Below are positions 17,691 through 27,143 of a stretch of DNA of 64,000 nt, piece after piece. The notes beneath the pieces were generated by a model, which saw only the letters and a list, made by a program, of their open reading frames with translations, made no database searches and was not told the DNA's origin. The stretch is taken from contig JAJDVB010000178.1 in assembly GCA_022826345.1 (NCBI GenBank), forward strand, positions 12,053-76,052, given 5' to 3'. Every line of letters begins with the position of its first letter. Position 1 is the first letter of the stretch. The DNA comes from Alphaproteobacteria bacterium. Its GTDB lineage: Bacteria; Pseudomonadota; Alphaproteobacteria; UBA828. The translations under genes and the position numbers were made by a program.

Positions 17691-18893
17691 TCACGCAGCG
17701 CGGTCCGCCCTGTTCGCCTCCAACATCTTCCGCGCCACCCAGCGGTAGAAGCAGTGGGTGGTGCGCTCCAGTGCCGGAGAGAGCACGCCGCCCTTGTAGG
17801 CGGGCGAGGCGCGGCCGCGCTGCATGCCTTCGACCACGAAGCGGTCCTCCTCAAAGATGCCTTGCCAGAGCCGCGCGTTGGCCCGCCGCAGCTCCGTGTG
17901 GGCCTCGTCCAACGCCTCTTCCGCAAAGTAATAGATGTCCATTCGCTCTATGGTCCGACCGGGACCCTTGGGCTCCAGCGTCACGGTATAGAAGTGATCG
18001 GCGTGGACGCCGAACAGCGCGGTCGGGAACAGCGCGACGTATTCCGCTGTCCCGTACCAGCGTGTCGGAAGGTCCGGCATCGTCGGGAAGGCCTCTCCGT
18101 TTTCCACGAGCTGCGGCCGGTAGGCCGTGCTGCCTTGTCCCGCGTAGCCGTCCTCTTCCTCCGCGATCTGGTAGTGATCCTCGAGCCGCGAGTAGCTGTT
18201 GAGGTTGGGATGGATCCACGGCAGGTGATAGGCCTCGCAGAAGTTCTCCACCGCGAGCTTCCAGTTGCAGGCGACATCCAGCGTGTAGGAGGAATCGCGC
18301 GCCTCGTAGCGCAGCGCGGCGGGGTCAAAATCCTTCCAGCGCTCCGCCACCGGCGCGATGAAGCTCTCGAACGGCGGTGCATCGCCGCTCAGGTTGACGA
18401 ATATGGCGTCGAACCACGTGGCGGCCCGCACCGGCTTGAGTCCGTACTTCCCCGAATCGAAACCCGGGCATGTGTTCGTGTCGGTGCCGCCGATCATGGG
18501 CGTGGAGCGAAGCGAGCCGTCCAGTTCGTAGGTCCAGGAATGGTAGGGGCAGCGGATAGCGCCGCGCGTCCGCGCGGGCTTTTCCATCAGCACCATGCCG
18601 CGGTGGCTGCACACGTTGTGAAAGACGCGAACCTCGCCGTCGCGCCCGCGCAGCATGAAGAGCGGCAGGCCGGCGAATTCGAGCGGCATGGCATCGCCCT
18701 CCTCGGGCACGCGCCTGCCGGTGCCGATGCAGGCCCAGGTGCGGGCCAGCAACACGTCCTGCTCCCACGCGGCGAAGGCATCCGAGATGTAGGTCTCGTT
18801 CGGCAGCCCGCTCGCCCACTCCTCGATGGGGCGCATGACATTGGCGAGGGTCGTGCGCACACCCGTGCTGCTTTCCCACCAATGGTCCGTCAT
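17691..18893 (-). CDS. Rieske non-haem iron oxygenase, alpha-subunit type
   Basis: 400 aa aromatic-ring-hydroxylating/betaine-demethylating Rieske oxygenase. The [2Fe-2S] ligands are Cys95, His97, Cys115 and His118 (VCSHRG...RCPYHSW). The mononuclear iron site is in NWKLAVENFCEAYHLPWIHP. ATG at 18891-18893 is preferred over a GTG five codons upstream because GGAG sits 9 nt before it. No ferredoxin or reductase gene is adjacent, so electrons must come from elsewhere. Divergent from the Pot-type importer. Given the demethylase-type neighbours, oxidation of a quaternary amine is a plausible inference, but ring hydroxylation cannot be excluded. Confidence 0.85.
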   Translation of the reverse strand: MTDHWWESSTGVRTTLANVMRPIEEWASGLPNETYISDAFAAWEQDVLLARTWACIGTGRRVPEEGDAMPLEFAGLPLFMLRGRDGEVRVFHNVCSHRGMVLMEKPARTRGAIRCPYHSWTYELDGSLRSTPMIGGTDTNTCPGFDSGKYGLKPVRAATWFDAIFVNLSGDAPPFESFIAPVAERWKDFDPAALRYEARDSSYTLDVACNWKLAVENFCEAYHLPWIHPNLNSYSRLEDHYQIAEEEDGYAGQGSTAYRPQLVENGEAFPTMPDLPTRWYGTAEYVALFPTALFGVHADHFYTVTLEPKGPGRTIERMDIYYFAEEALDEAHTELRRANARLWQGIFEEDRFVVEGMQRGRASPAYKGGVLSPALERTTHCFYRWVARKMLEANRADRAA

Positions 18894-19188
18894 GGCCGTG
18901 TTCTCCACGTGTGCCGGGGGCCGCGTCCACCCGTCAGCTCAGGCTATCGCGGCGCGGACTGTCGCGGCTACTGCGAATCCGCAACAAATTGTCTTGATCG
19001 CGACGCCCTCCGATAGTGTCTCGCTGAGCATCACAGGGCACCGGGGGAGATAGGCGCGCCAGCGCTCGGGGGTGTTCCAACTCAGCAAGCCACTCAGCGT
19101 CGAACGCACTAGAGACGGTCCCCGGCATCAACTAGCATTCAAGGCGGACTACGTTGTGTGAGACGGAACGGCAAATCGGGAGGAAGAC

Positions 19189-20478
19189 ATGAACAGCGGA
19201 AACATTTTCAGAAACTTCAGCTCTTCGCGCCGACAGTTCCTCAAGCAGTCGGCGGCGCTGGCTGCAGCGGTCGGCGTGGCGCCGGCAGCCCTCGGCGCAG
19301 GCGCGGGCAGGGCGGACGCGGCGGCCGGCGCAGCCTATGCGGACGAGCTCTGGGAAAAGACCAAGGCCGATCTCGCCGGCATGAGCGATATCCGCATGGA
19401 CCTCAACCTTCACTCATGGGAGGGCTACACCGAGGAGCCGGTGCTCGACCCGTTCAGCCGCCAGACCGGGGCTAACGTCAACCCGCAGATGCTGATCTCG
19501 GACCCCGCGGCCGTGAACAACCTGCGCGGCGGCGGCACCTCGACCTGGGACGTGATCAACCTCAACAACTCATGGCAGCGCAATCAGCTCTTCCCCGAGG
19601 GCCTGATCACTCCGCTCGACAAGGACAAGTTCGCGCCGCTCTACGACATGAACGTGGCAGGTTTCGAGTGGCCCTATCACTGGGCGCTCGACGAGAGCGG
19701 CGAGCATCTGCTCGGCATGCTCCAGCGCTATGGCCCCGCGGGCCTTGCGGTCAATACCGACGCCGTCGATCCGCAGACGATGGAGAGCGGCGGCTACATG
19801 GAGATGATCGAGGGCGCCAAAGGCCAGTACGGCATCCTCGACTACGAGAACTGGGTGATCATGCACACCTGCATCGCGTCGGGCTTTATCCCCTTCCGCG
19901 AGCACACCCCCGATGAGATGGCGGCCTTCGAGGAGAACATCTTCAAGCTCTTCGAGAACGCCAAGAAGGTCTCGGACGACCAGGCGGCGCTGGCGCGCGA
20001 CATGATCACCGGCGAGATCATCGGGACTTATCCCGGCTCGGTCTACACCGTCTCTGCCGCCAGGCTCGAAGGCGAGACCCAGCTCGTGAACGTCGTGCCG
20101 GCGGAAGGCCCGGAGGAGACCAAGACCGCCGAGCGGCCCAACGGCCAGGCCGGGATTGTCTGGATCGAGATCACATCGCTCGTCAACAATCCCAACCCGA
20201 CGCCGCTGGCCGAGGCGTTCCTGATCTACTGTCACACGCCCGAGGCTGCCTACAAGGTGGCTGCCAAGGCGCCAGGCACGCTGAACCCTGTGGTGCAGAT
20301 GGGTGCGCCGGAGGTGTTGAGCCAGTTCTCCCAGGACGAGCTTGAGGCCGTGCATTGGGGCGAGGAGGGCAGCTGGCTGGCCTCGCTGGTCGATCGCTGC
20401 ATCGACTTCGACATCAACCCCGACTACGACGCGATGCACGACCTCTACACCCAGGCAAAGCGCGCGCGCGGCGCCTGA
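19189..20478 (+). CDS. PotD-type ABC solute-binding protein, Tat-exported
   Basis: 429 aa periplasmic binding protein of the polyamine/opine family. The N-terminus has a twin-arginine signal (SSRRQFLKQ) and an Ala-rich core, likely cleaved near the GRADAAAG region. The binding lobes are typical of the family (LNLHSWEGYTEEPVLDPFSRQTG, YPGSVYTVSAARLEGE). An excellent GGAGGA precedes the ATG at 19189. It leads a complete importer operon: ATPase, two permeases. The intergenic region to the divergent Rieske gene (18894-19188) must hold promoters for both; I saw no clear operator in it. Confidence 0.88.
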   Translation: MNSGNIFRNFSSSRRQFLKQSAALAAAVGVAPAALGAGAGRADAAAGAAYADELWEKTKADLAGMSDIRMDLNLHSWEGYTEEPVLDPFSRQTGANVNPQMLISDPAAVNNLRGGGTSTWDVINLNNSWQRNQLFPEGLITPLDKDKFAPLYDMNVAGFEWPYHWALDESGEHLLGMLQRYGPAGLAVNTDAVDPQTMESGGYMEMIEGAKGQYGILDYENWVIMHTCIASGFIPFREHTPDEMAAFEENIFKLFENAKKVSDDQAALARDMITGEIIGTYPGSVYTVSAARLEGETQLVNVVPAEGPEETKTAERPNGQAGIVWIEITSLVNNPNPTPLAEAFLIYCHTPEAAYKVAAKAPGTLNPVVQMGAPEVLSQFSQDELEAVHWGEEGSWLASLVDRCIDFDINPDYDAMHDLYTQAKRARGA

Positions 20479-20489
20479 TCGTCACCTGT

Positions 20490-20517
20490 CGGTGCGGGTG
20501 GTTCGCCGCCCGCACCG
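20490..20517 (+). promoter_or_regulatory. TTCG-tetraloop hairpin after the PotD-type gene
   Basis: Twelve paired positions: left arm 20490-20501, loop TTCG at 20502-20505, right arm 20506-20517 (one G-U pair). A UUCG tetraloop makes this an unusually stable RNA hairpin. It begins 11 nt after the binding-protein stop and lies before the ATPase start. No T-run follows. Confidence 0.75.
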
Positions 20518-20548
20518 GCGCCTGCGCATGCCGGGAGCACAAGGCGCG

Positions 20549-21625
20549 ATGGCCGCAGCCCCGCCCATCTTGCAACTCAGGAACATCGTCAAAAGCTTCG
20601 GCAGCCTGAATGCGGTCGACGGGGTGAGCCTCGACATCGAGGAGGGCGAGCTTTTCACCATCGTCGGCCCCTCGGGCTCGGGCAAGACGACGCTCATCCG
20701 CATGCTGGTCGGCATGGACAAGCCGACCGCCGGCGACATTCTGCTCAGGGGCAAGCGGATCAACGACGTGCCCGCCAACAAGCGCCCGACCTGCATGGTG
20801 TTCCAGTCGTTGGCGCTCTTCCCTCACATGAGCGTCGGCGAGAACGTCGAGTATTCGGCCAAGTGCAAGGGCATCGGGAAGAAGGAGCGGCAGGAGCGCG
20901 CCGCCGAATGCCTGAAGCTCTCCCACCTGCCGCAGACTTACTACGACAAGCCGGTCACGCAGTGCTCGGGCGGCGAGCGTCAGCGCGTGGCGCTGGCCAG
21001 AGCACTGGCCTTCAACCCCGAGATCCTGTTCTTCGACGAACCGCTCTCGGCCATCGATTACCGCCTCCGCAAAACGCTGGAGAAGGAGCTCAAGGACATC
21101 CAGCGCGAGACGGGCAAGACCTTCGTCTACATCACCCACAGCCTCGAGGAGGCGATGGTGATGTCCGACCGCATCGGCGTCATGCGCGAGGGCAAGCTCT
21201 CCCAGGTCGGCAGCCCAGCGACGATCTACACCCAGCCGGAGAACCGCTTCGTCACCGAGTTCATGGGTGAGGTGAACTCTCTCCCCGTGAGTCTCACCGA
21301 TGACGGACGGCTCCACTGCGAGGCGCTCGATGCCAGCTTTGAGCCGCCCGCCGAAATGCCGCCGGAATTCAACAGCGGCGTATTGATCGTGAGGCCGGAG
21401 AACGTCGAGATCTCGGACGACCCTGCACCGGCGGCGGGCGGCAACCTGATCCGGGGCGAACTCTTCAACGAATATCTGCTTGGCTCCCGCATCCAATACC
21501 AGGTGAGAAGTGGCGCGATGGTGTTCCTCATCGAGGAGCTGCGTGCCGATGCCGTCGCCCGCCTGCCGGGCGCGGAGGTGACGCTCTCGTGGCAGCCGGG
21601 CGATTCGATGGTCTTCCCGGAATGA
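20549..21625 (+). CDS. PotA-type ABC transporter ATPase
   Basis: 358 aa ATPase of a spermidine/putrescine/iron-family importer. Walker A is GPSGSGKT at residues 40-47, the signature is CSGGERQRVALARAL, Walker B is ILFFDEPLSAIDYRL and the switch His is in YITHSLEEAM. A C-terminal TOBE-like region follows (about 260-358). The residue after the Walker B Asp is Tyr-Arg instead of the more usual Leu-Arg or Leu-Lys. ATG 20549 is chosen; ATG 20528 seven codons upstream is possible. The stop overlaps the permease start (ATGA). Confidence 0.92.
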   Translation: MAAAPPILQLRNIVKSFGSLNAVDGVSLDIEEGELFTIVGPSGSGKTTLIRMLVGMDKPTAGDILLRGKRINDVPANKRPTCMVFQSLALFPHMSVGENVEYSAKCKGIGKKERQERAAECLKLSHLPQTYYDKPVTQCSGGERQRVALARALAFNPEILFFDEPLSAIDYRLRKTLEKELKDIQRETGKTFVYITHSLEEAMVMSDRIGVMREGKLSQVGSPATIYTQPENRFVTEFMGEVNSLPVSLTDDGRLHCEALDASFEPPAEMPPEFNSGVLIVRPENVEISDDPAPAAGGNLIRGELFNEYLLGSRIQYQVRSGAMVFLIEELRADAVARLPGAEVTLSWQPGDSMVFPE

Positions 21626-22530
21626 CCGAGGTGGCGATCGAAAACCTGGCGGAAGAGCCGGAGCGCCCGCGGCGCAGGATTTTTCCCTGGAAGCTTTCCG
21701 AAGGCTTCGTCGCGGCACTGCCGATCATCATTCTTCTGTTCATCGGCTTCATCGGACCGATGGCACTGGTGCTGATCTACAGCTTCATGCCACGCGGCAG
21801 CTTCTCCATTCCGGGTTCGCCGTCACTGGAGAACTACGTCGATATCGTCGAGCAGGACTTCTACATCTCCTTCGCCTGGTCGCTCTTTCTCGCCTTCATT
21901 AGCGTCGTGATCCTGCTCATCGTCTGCTATCCACTGGCCGTGGCGCTCAGGCGGATTAAGGGACGCCGGGCCCACCTGCTGACGCTGCTCATCGTGGCGC
22001 CGCTCTTCGTCGCCGAGAACATCCGGCTGCAGGGCTGGGTGCTTTTCTTCGACAAGGGCGGCTTCCTCGACGGTGCGCTCAAGGTGGTGACGGGGCTGGA
22101 GACGGGGAGCCTGGTCAACAACGTGCCGGCGATCGTCTTCGGCATTTGCTACATCTATTTGCCCTTTATGCTGTTCCCGATCCTGCTGGGGCTCGGCAAC
22201 GTACCCAGGGAGGCGCGCGAGGCGGCCTACGACCTGGGCGGCTCGCGCTGGCGGGTTTTTCGAGACATCGAGCTGCCGCTGGCGATGCCGGGAATCCTGA
22301 TTGGCTCGCTGCTCTGCTTCGTGATCTCGCTCGGCGCCTTCAACGAGGCCAAGTTCCTCGGCAAGGGCGTCATCGTCACCGTCGCGCAGGACATCGAGTC
22401 CGCCTTCACCTTCGGGCAGAACTGGCCGCGCGGCTCTGCGTTATCGGTGCTGATGATCGTGCTAGCGGGGTCTGCCGTGTGGCTCGCGATGCGGCGGGTG
22501 AACCTCGACCGCATGCTGGGAAAACGCTAG
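21622..22530 (+). CDS. PotB-type ABC transporter permease
   Basis: 302 aa inner-membrane permease with six predicted helices and a cytoplasmic EAA loop (EAREAAYDLGGSRWRVFRDIELP) near residue 200. The ATG overlaps the stop of the ATPase gene, so these are translated together. An Arg/Pro-rich cytoplasmic N-terminus (PERPRRRIFPWKL) precedes the first helix. Confidence 0.92.
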   Translation: MTEVAIENLAEEPERPRRRIFPWKLSEGFVAALPIIILLFIGFIGPMALVLIYSFMPRGSFSIPGSPSLENYVDIVEQDFYISFAWSLFLAFISVVILLIVCYPLAVALRRIKGRRAHLLTLLIVAPLFVAENIRLQGWVLFFDKGGFLDGALKVVTGLETGSLVNNVPAIVFGICYIYLPFMLFPILLGLGNVPREAREAAYDLGGSRWRVFRDIELPLAMPGILIGSLLCFVISLGAFNEAKFLGKGVIVTVAQDIESAFTFGQNWPRGSALSVLMIVLAGSAVWLAMRRVNLDRMLGKR

Positions 22531-22533
22531 GCC

Positions 22534-23331
22534 GTGGGCACCACCGACAGGCTACTCACCCGCCGACTGCTGGCCGCTTACATCGCCGTCATCCTGGTGA
22601 TCATGTACGTCCCGATGGTGATCGTCGGGCTGGCGTCGATCTCCAAGTCGCGCTTCTTCCTGTTCCCGATGAAGCGAACCTCGTCGAAATGGTACGAAAT
22701 GACGTGGGACTCGCTGCAGGTGCACGAGAGCTTCCTTACGTCGTTGACCATCGCGGTCTGCGTGGCGCTGATCTCGGTGATCCTGGCTTTCTTCGGTGCG
22801 CTCGCCTACGCCCGCTACGACTGGCGCGGGCGCAAGCTCTTTCAGCAGGTGCTGCTGATCCCGATCTTCTTCCCCCAGGCGGTGCTTGGACTCGCGCTGC
22901 AGCTCTGGTTCAACTCAATCGGCATCCAGATGTCCTGGCAGTCGACCGTGTTCGCCCAGCTCGTCTGGATCGTGCCGATCGTGACGCTGGTGATCGCGAT
23001 CCAGGCCTATGGCTACGATTCGGCGGTGGAGGAGGCCGCCTACGACCTCGGCGCCTCTCGCTGGCAAATCTTTCGAACCATCACGCTGCCCTTGCTCGGG
23101 CCTGGAATCTTCGCTGGGTTCCTGTTTGCGGTGCTGCTCTCGTGGGGCAATTTCCCGCTGGCCTACTTCACCAGCGGGGCCGACGTCACCGTGCCCGAAT
23201 GGCTCTATGGCAAGATGATCGGCGGCTACACGCCCATGGTGCCCGCGGTTGGGCTGATCACGGTCGTGCTGGGCGGGATCATCCTGGCGGTGGGACTCAC
23301 AATTAACGGGATGCTTCAGCGGCGCGACTGA
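22534..23331 (+). CDS. PotC-type ABC transporter permease
   Basis: 265 aa partner permease with an EAA loop (EEAAYDLGASRWQIFRTITLP) near residue 170. A GTG start at 22534 lies 3 nt after the PotB stop. Its 3' end overlaps the 3' end of the convergent enolase-superfamily gene by 29 bp (23303-23331), so the two transcripts are antisense at their ends. Confidence 0.9.
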   Translation: MGTTDRLLTRRLLAAYIAVILVIMYVPMVIVGLASISKSRFFLFPMKRTSSKWYEMTWDSLQVHESFLTSLTIAVCVALISVILAFFGALAYARYDWRGRKLFQQVLLIPIFFPQAVLGLALQLWFNSIGIQMSWQSTVFAQLVWIVPIVTLVIAIQAYGYDSAVEEAAYDLGASRWQIFRTITLPLLGPGIFAGFLFAVLLSWGNFPLAYFTSGADVTVPEWLYGKMIGGYTPMVPAVGLITVVLGGIILAVGLTINGMLQRRD

Positions 23332-24460
23332 CCGCGAATTCGGCAACCGCATCGGCGTTCAGCGTCACGCCGAGACCGGGGCCGGTGGGAACCTGGATCA
23401 TCCCGTCCGCGTCGATCGGCGTTAGACCGCGCGCCAGGCCCTGCCGCAGGCGCGACGGACTCGTCGAGTATTCAATCAGCTCCGCGTCTTGCCGCGTGGC
23501 CAGGAAGTGAAGATTGGCCGCGATGGTGATGTCGGTGTTGTAGGCATGCGGCACGATCCGCCGGCCGGTGCCATCCAGCATTCGTACGAGCCGCAGCGCC
23601 TCGGAGAAGCCGCCGAACATGGTGAGGTCCAGCTGCGCGATGTCGAAGGCGTCCGCCGCGACAAAGGGATCGAACTCCCTGCAGGTAGTAAGGCCCAGAT
23701 CGCCGACACCGATGGGGATACGCGTCGTCGCGCGTAGCCGCGCGTGATCCTCCAGGTTATCGAGCGGGAAGGGCGCCTCGATCCAGGCGAAGTCCAGTTC
23801 CGCCAAAAGATCGAGGAAGGGGGCCAGTTGATTGAGGCACGTGAACTCCTGTGCGGCATCGAGCATCAGGCCGCGCTTCGAACCCACCAGGTTGCGCAGA
23901 TGAGTCAGGTTTTGCTGGACCCGCTCCGGCTCGCTCCACCAAGGCTCGACGCAGATCTTGAGGTGACGGAAGCCTTGCTCCAGCAAAGGCGCGACCTGCG
24001 CGTCGATGCGCGTGGGCGTGTCTTCGAGGGGATAGATCGTTGCGTAGGCGGGCAGGCGGTCGTGGCGCACACCACCCAGCGCATCGCAGACGGGGACACC
24101 CATCGACTGGGCGAAGAGGTCCCAGATTGCGACATCAAGCGCGCTGATCGCGTGCATCGCGGCGCCGCGGCGGCCGTGCCACTGCGTCCGTGCGTACATC
24201 TCGTCCCAGAGGCGGCGCGGGTCGTCTACCGCCTGCCCGGTGACGATGTCGGCCAGCCCTTCGGACCGCTGGTTGTAGGGCGGCATCTCAATCAGGGCTT
24301 TGACGATCTCGGGCGGCGCGTCGCTCTCGCCGATGCCCACGAGCCCGTTGTCACCATGTACGAGCACGACAACGTTCCGATAACTGCCCTCGAAGCGAAA
24401 ATAGGCGGCTTGCGGATCCTGCAGGCAGAGGACCTCTACCCGCTCGATCGTCACGGTCAT
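23303..24460 (-). CDS. enolase-superfamily (mandelate racemase/muconate lactonizing) protein A
   Basis: 385 aa TIM-barrel enzyme with an N-terminal capping domain. Visible active-site elements: HLKICVEP where the family usually has a K-x-K pair (the second Lys is Cys here), metal-ligand strand ends LMLDAAQ, WIEAPF and VGDLGL, and a barrel His in IVPHAYN. A His base is thus retained while the Lys base appears lost. Related enzymes racemise or dehydrate acid sugars, or epimerise amino-acid betaines. The ATG overlaps the stop of protein B upstream (ATGA), so they form an operon. Substrate unknown; a betaine or sugar acid would fit the neighbourhood. Confidence 0.85.
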   Translation of the reverse strand: MTVTIERVEVLCLQDPQAAYFRFEGSYRNVVVLVHGDNGLVGIGESDAPPEIVKALIEMPPYNQRSEGLADIVTGQAVDDPRRLWDEMYARTQWHGRRGAAMHAISALDVAIWDLFAQSMGVPVCDALGGVRHDRLPAYATIYPLEDTPTRIDAQVAPLLEQGFRHLKICVEPWWSEPERVQQNLTHLRNLVGSKRGLMLDAAQEFTCLNQLAPFLDLLAELDFAWIEAPFPLDNLEDHARLRATTRIPIGVGDLGLTTCREFDPFVAADAFDIAQLDLTMFGGFSEALRLVRMLDGTGRRIVPHAYNTDITIAANLHFLATRQDAELIEYSTSPSRLRQGLARGLTPIDADGMIQVPTGPGLGVTLNADAVAEFAVSRAAEASR

Positions 24461-25581
24461 GCCGAGAACACGCGCCGGGCATAGACGAAGGGCTCGATCT
24501 GCTCCCAGTCCATTTCAACCCCGAGTCCCGGCAACTCGCTCGGGCGAACGAAGCCGTTCGCATCCGGGCGGATGACCTGCCGCGCGCCAAACTCGTACTT
24601 TTCGAACGGCGCCGCCTGTTCGAAATAGGTGCAGTGCGGATGAGCAAGCATGAAGTGCAGGTTCGCCGCCTGCGTGAGCGTGTATCCCCAGCTTTGTACC
24701 TCGCACGCCTTGCCGTGGGCACGCGTGACCTCTGCCACCTCGCCGGCGCCGGTGAACCCGCCGATGCCAGTCACGTCGAAACGGCTCCGATCCCACGCAC
24801 CCATCTCCAACGCAAACCCAATGAGTTTTGCATTGGGGAGGGTATTTCCTCCGCAAAGAACGTCGAGTTCGAGCGTATCCGCAAGCTTCCTGTAGCTGCT
24901 TAAGTCAGCATCAGGTAGTGGTGCTTCGAAGAACTTCCAACCCGACGTGTCCAAGAAACGGCCCATACGAAGTGCCTGGTCGAGCGAGTACATCCCGTCC
25001 ACGTCCAGGCTCCAGTCAACCTCCCGTCCCGCGAATTCCTTAACGAGTGCACTGACCAAACGGATGTCGTCGTCGAACACGCAGTAGGGATGGATCTTGA
25101 TCGCCCCATAGCCAAGCTTCAGCATGTCGTGGCAGTAGTCGACATAGGCCTGATCTGTCGGCAGTAATGGGCTCGATGCATAGGCGCAGATTTCGTACCG
25201 AGCGGCACTCAGCATTCGGTAAATCGAAATATTCTCGGACTTCGCTTTGCCGTCATGCAGCGCGATGTCGAAGAGAGATGTCGCCACATGCCCGAGTGGG
25301 ACGTAGCGCTTTCGCATATCCGTGTAGGCCGCGCGGGTGTCGAACGCGTCGCGTCCAAGCACGAACGGCGCCATCAGGGCAGCGGCGGAGAACGTCGCCC
25401 TGTCGAACTCGTGTTCCGTATAAGTCGTGGTCCCGGCAAGGGCCTCTACGCCATTGGAGAGGAACAGTCGCGCCACGATCATCGCCTCGTACATCGGTCC
25501 GAGATGCGACGACCACGTCACCTTCTCGCCATTGGGCCCGATCGCCAGCAACTCGATCCGTTCGACGATTACGGAGGTCAT
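24457..25581 (-). CDS. enolase-superfamily protein B, divergent active site
   Basis: 374 aa member of the mandelate racemase/muconate lactonizing family. The barrel metal ligands appear as Asp in SLDVDGMY and Glu in FFEAPLP, but the third strand end reads LCGGNTL, where an acidic residue is usual. The K-x-K position reads IKIHP and the seventh-strand His position reads VQSWGY. The chemistry is therefore likely altered, or the protein may pair with protein A. Base composition is less GC-rich than the neighbours. It follows the FAD oxidoreductase gene after a 59-nt AT-rich gap. Confidence 0.8.
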   Translation of the reverse strand: MTSVIVERIELLAIGPNGEKVTWSSHLGPMYEAMIVARLFLSNGVEALAGTTTYTEHEFDRATFSAAALMAPFVLGRDAFDTRAAYTDMRKRYVPLGHVATSLFDIALHDGKAKSENISIYRMLSAARYEICAYASSPLLPTDQAYVDYCHDMLKLGYGAIKIHPYCVFDDDIRLVSALVKEFAGREVDWSLDVDGMYSLDQALRMGRFLDTSGWKFFEAPLPDADLSSYRKLADTLELDVLCGGNTLPNAKLIGFALEMGAWDRSRFDVTGIGGFTGAGEVAEVTRAHGKACEVQSWGYTLTQAANLHFMLAHPHCTYFEQAAPFEKYEFGARQVIRPDANGFVRPSELPGLGVEMDWEQIEPFVYARRVFSA

Positions 25582-25640
25582 GGATGCTGTTTCACTAGAT
25601 GAAGAAATTCACGTAATCATCTCTTATAAACGAATTTTTT
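25582..25640 (-). promoter_or_regulatory. AT-rich gap before the enolase-superfamily pair, possible promoter
   Basis: A 59-nt AT-rich segment in GC-rich surroundings. On the minus strand it contains a run of six A, TTTATAAG and several TA steps ahead of the ATG at 25581. This could be an internal promoter or an AT-rich leader; no exact -35/-10 pair with standard spacing was found. Confidence 0.3.
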
Positions 25641-26981
25641 CTATAGTAATGTTCCCGTTTTCATCCGCTCGGCGACCGCTACGCCGTCGATCTCGTGAAA
25701 GGTCAGTTCGTCCCGAATAGATATGTCTGCCGCGATCGCGGCGGCGCGACCGTATTCGAAGCATTGCGCAGTGACGCGGCAGCTGGCCAGCGCCTCGTGC
25801 TCGGCGCTGAGGCAACGGCCGGCCACGATGATGTTACGGCCTTCCTTGGGCACGAGCGTGCCGAAGGGAACCTCGTAGTAGTCGTCGATCAGCCATTCAG
25901 TCTTTGGCTTGGCGCCGTAATGAAGCTCGATGGGCCAGCTTGAGCGGGCGATGGCGTCCGTCCTCTTGCTCGTGCCCACCACATCGGTATTCATGAGGCG
26001 CGCCATCCCGTCGATGGAACGGGTCTGGCGCACGCCGACCTCGGCGCCGTAATCGATGAAATAGGCTTCTTCACAACCGGGAACATTTTCCTTGAGGAAT
26101 TCGAAGAAAGCGCGTGCCTGATAGATCGAGAACTGCTCCGCCTCGGTATGATCGACCGGGTCGGTTACGTCAAGTGCGCGCCCATCGAAGCCAGTAATCT
26201 TGGTTGCGTTGACCAGAAGTTCCCGCGGATTGACGGTGGGGAACAACCACACCTTCTTGCGAACAAGCTCGTCCCGGGCTTCCAGCATGGAAATGACTTT
26301 TGGCGGTGAAATGGTGTCCTCGCCCCAGTAGTCGAGATAGCGCTCAACATCGACATTGCCGATCTTGAACATCATCGTTGGGTTCTGGACGACGCCATTA
26401 TTCCCCTTGGTCGTGTGCAGGCCCATCTTGAAGACGGCATCGGCATCGCCGCTGGCGTCGATCACCCGCTCAGCAGTCACTCTGGTGTAGCCGGACTTGG
26501 TGTGGAGGATGAGGCCGGTCAGCGCGTCGTCCTCGACGATCACGTCGATCATCTGGGTGTGGTAGAGGGCATCCACGCCCGCGCCCCGCACCAAGTCGGT
26601 GGCCACCCTCTTGTAGGTGGCGCAGTCGTGCGTGACGACCCAGGTCTTGCCGTAGATCTGCGGGCGGGTGACACCGCCCTCTGCTTCCAGCGCTGCCCGA
26701 AAGCGCTCGGCGAAGCCGAAGATGACCTGCTGCGGTTGCGCCATGCGCGGCTCTTCGACCGTCATGTAGAGGCCGCAGATGGTGCCCGACATGCCGGAGA
26801 CCGCTGCGCCGCCGCAATAGCCCAGACGCTCGATCAGGAGCGTCTTGTGACCCAACTCGGCGGCGGTGGTGGAGGCGGCAATCCCGGCCGGCCCACCGCC
26901 GACGACGATCACGTCGTAGTGGCCGAAGTGGGGCACGTCCTCGAAGGCGGCGGCGCCCAGGCGCCCGAGATACCGTTCCAT
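25641..26981 (-). CDS. FAD-dependent oxidoreductase (FAD_oxidored type)
   Basis: 446 aa flavoprotein. The N-terminal dinucleotide motif VVGGGPAGIAAS is at residues 26-37, followed by a Cys in the signature ERLGYCGGAAVSGMSG, and a C-terminal FAD element (GTLVPKEGRNIIVAGRCLSAEHEALASCR). This architecture is common in putative dehydrogenases of small organic acids. ATG at 26979-26981 has GGAG upstream and is chosen over the start 13 codons earlier. It is the first gene of a minus-strand operon with the two enolase-superfamily genes, so it probably acts on the same pathway. Substrate unknown. Confidence 0.82.
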   Translation of the reverse strand: MERYLGRLGAAAFEDVPHFGHYDVIVVGGGPAGIAASTTAAELGHKTLLIERLGYCGGAAVSGMSGTICGLYMTVEEPRMAQPQQVIFGFAERFRAALEAEGGVTRPQIYGKTWVVTHDCATYKRVATDLVRGAGVDALYHTQMIDVIVEDDALTGLILHTKSGYTRVTAERVIDASGDADAVFKMGLHTTKGNNGVVQNPTMMFKIGNVDVERYLDYWGEDTISPPKVISMLEARDELVRKKVWLFPTVNPRELLVNATKITGFDGRALDVTDPVDHTEAEQFSIYQARAFFEFLKENVPGCEEAYFIDYGAEVGVRQTRSIDGMARLMNTDVVGTSKRTDAIARSSWPIELHYGAKPKTEWLIDDYYEVPFGTLVPKEGRNIIVAGRCLSAEHEALASCRVTAQCFEYGRAAAIAADISIRDELTFHEIDGVAVAERMKTGTLL

Positions 26982-27143
26982 GCCGGCAGCTCCAAGTGGG
27001 AGGCGGCGCATTTGGCACACGGTTATTTGCGGTGCGCAACAGGTTTTGGGGCAGCTCTTTCAGTCGCCGCCACGATTCGGGGCGGCTATCCTCCGCGAAG
27101 TTTGGAACAAAGCGCCGCGCGTGTCGCGGCGAAGAGCAGGAAC

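Noticed and set aside
26415..27143. Long upstream extension of the OYE-type gene
   Set aside because: It is antisense to the N-terminal half of the FAD oxidoreductase; the family-like start with a ribosome-binding site is at 27144.
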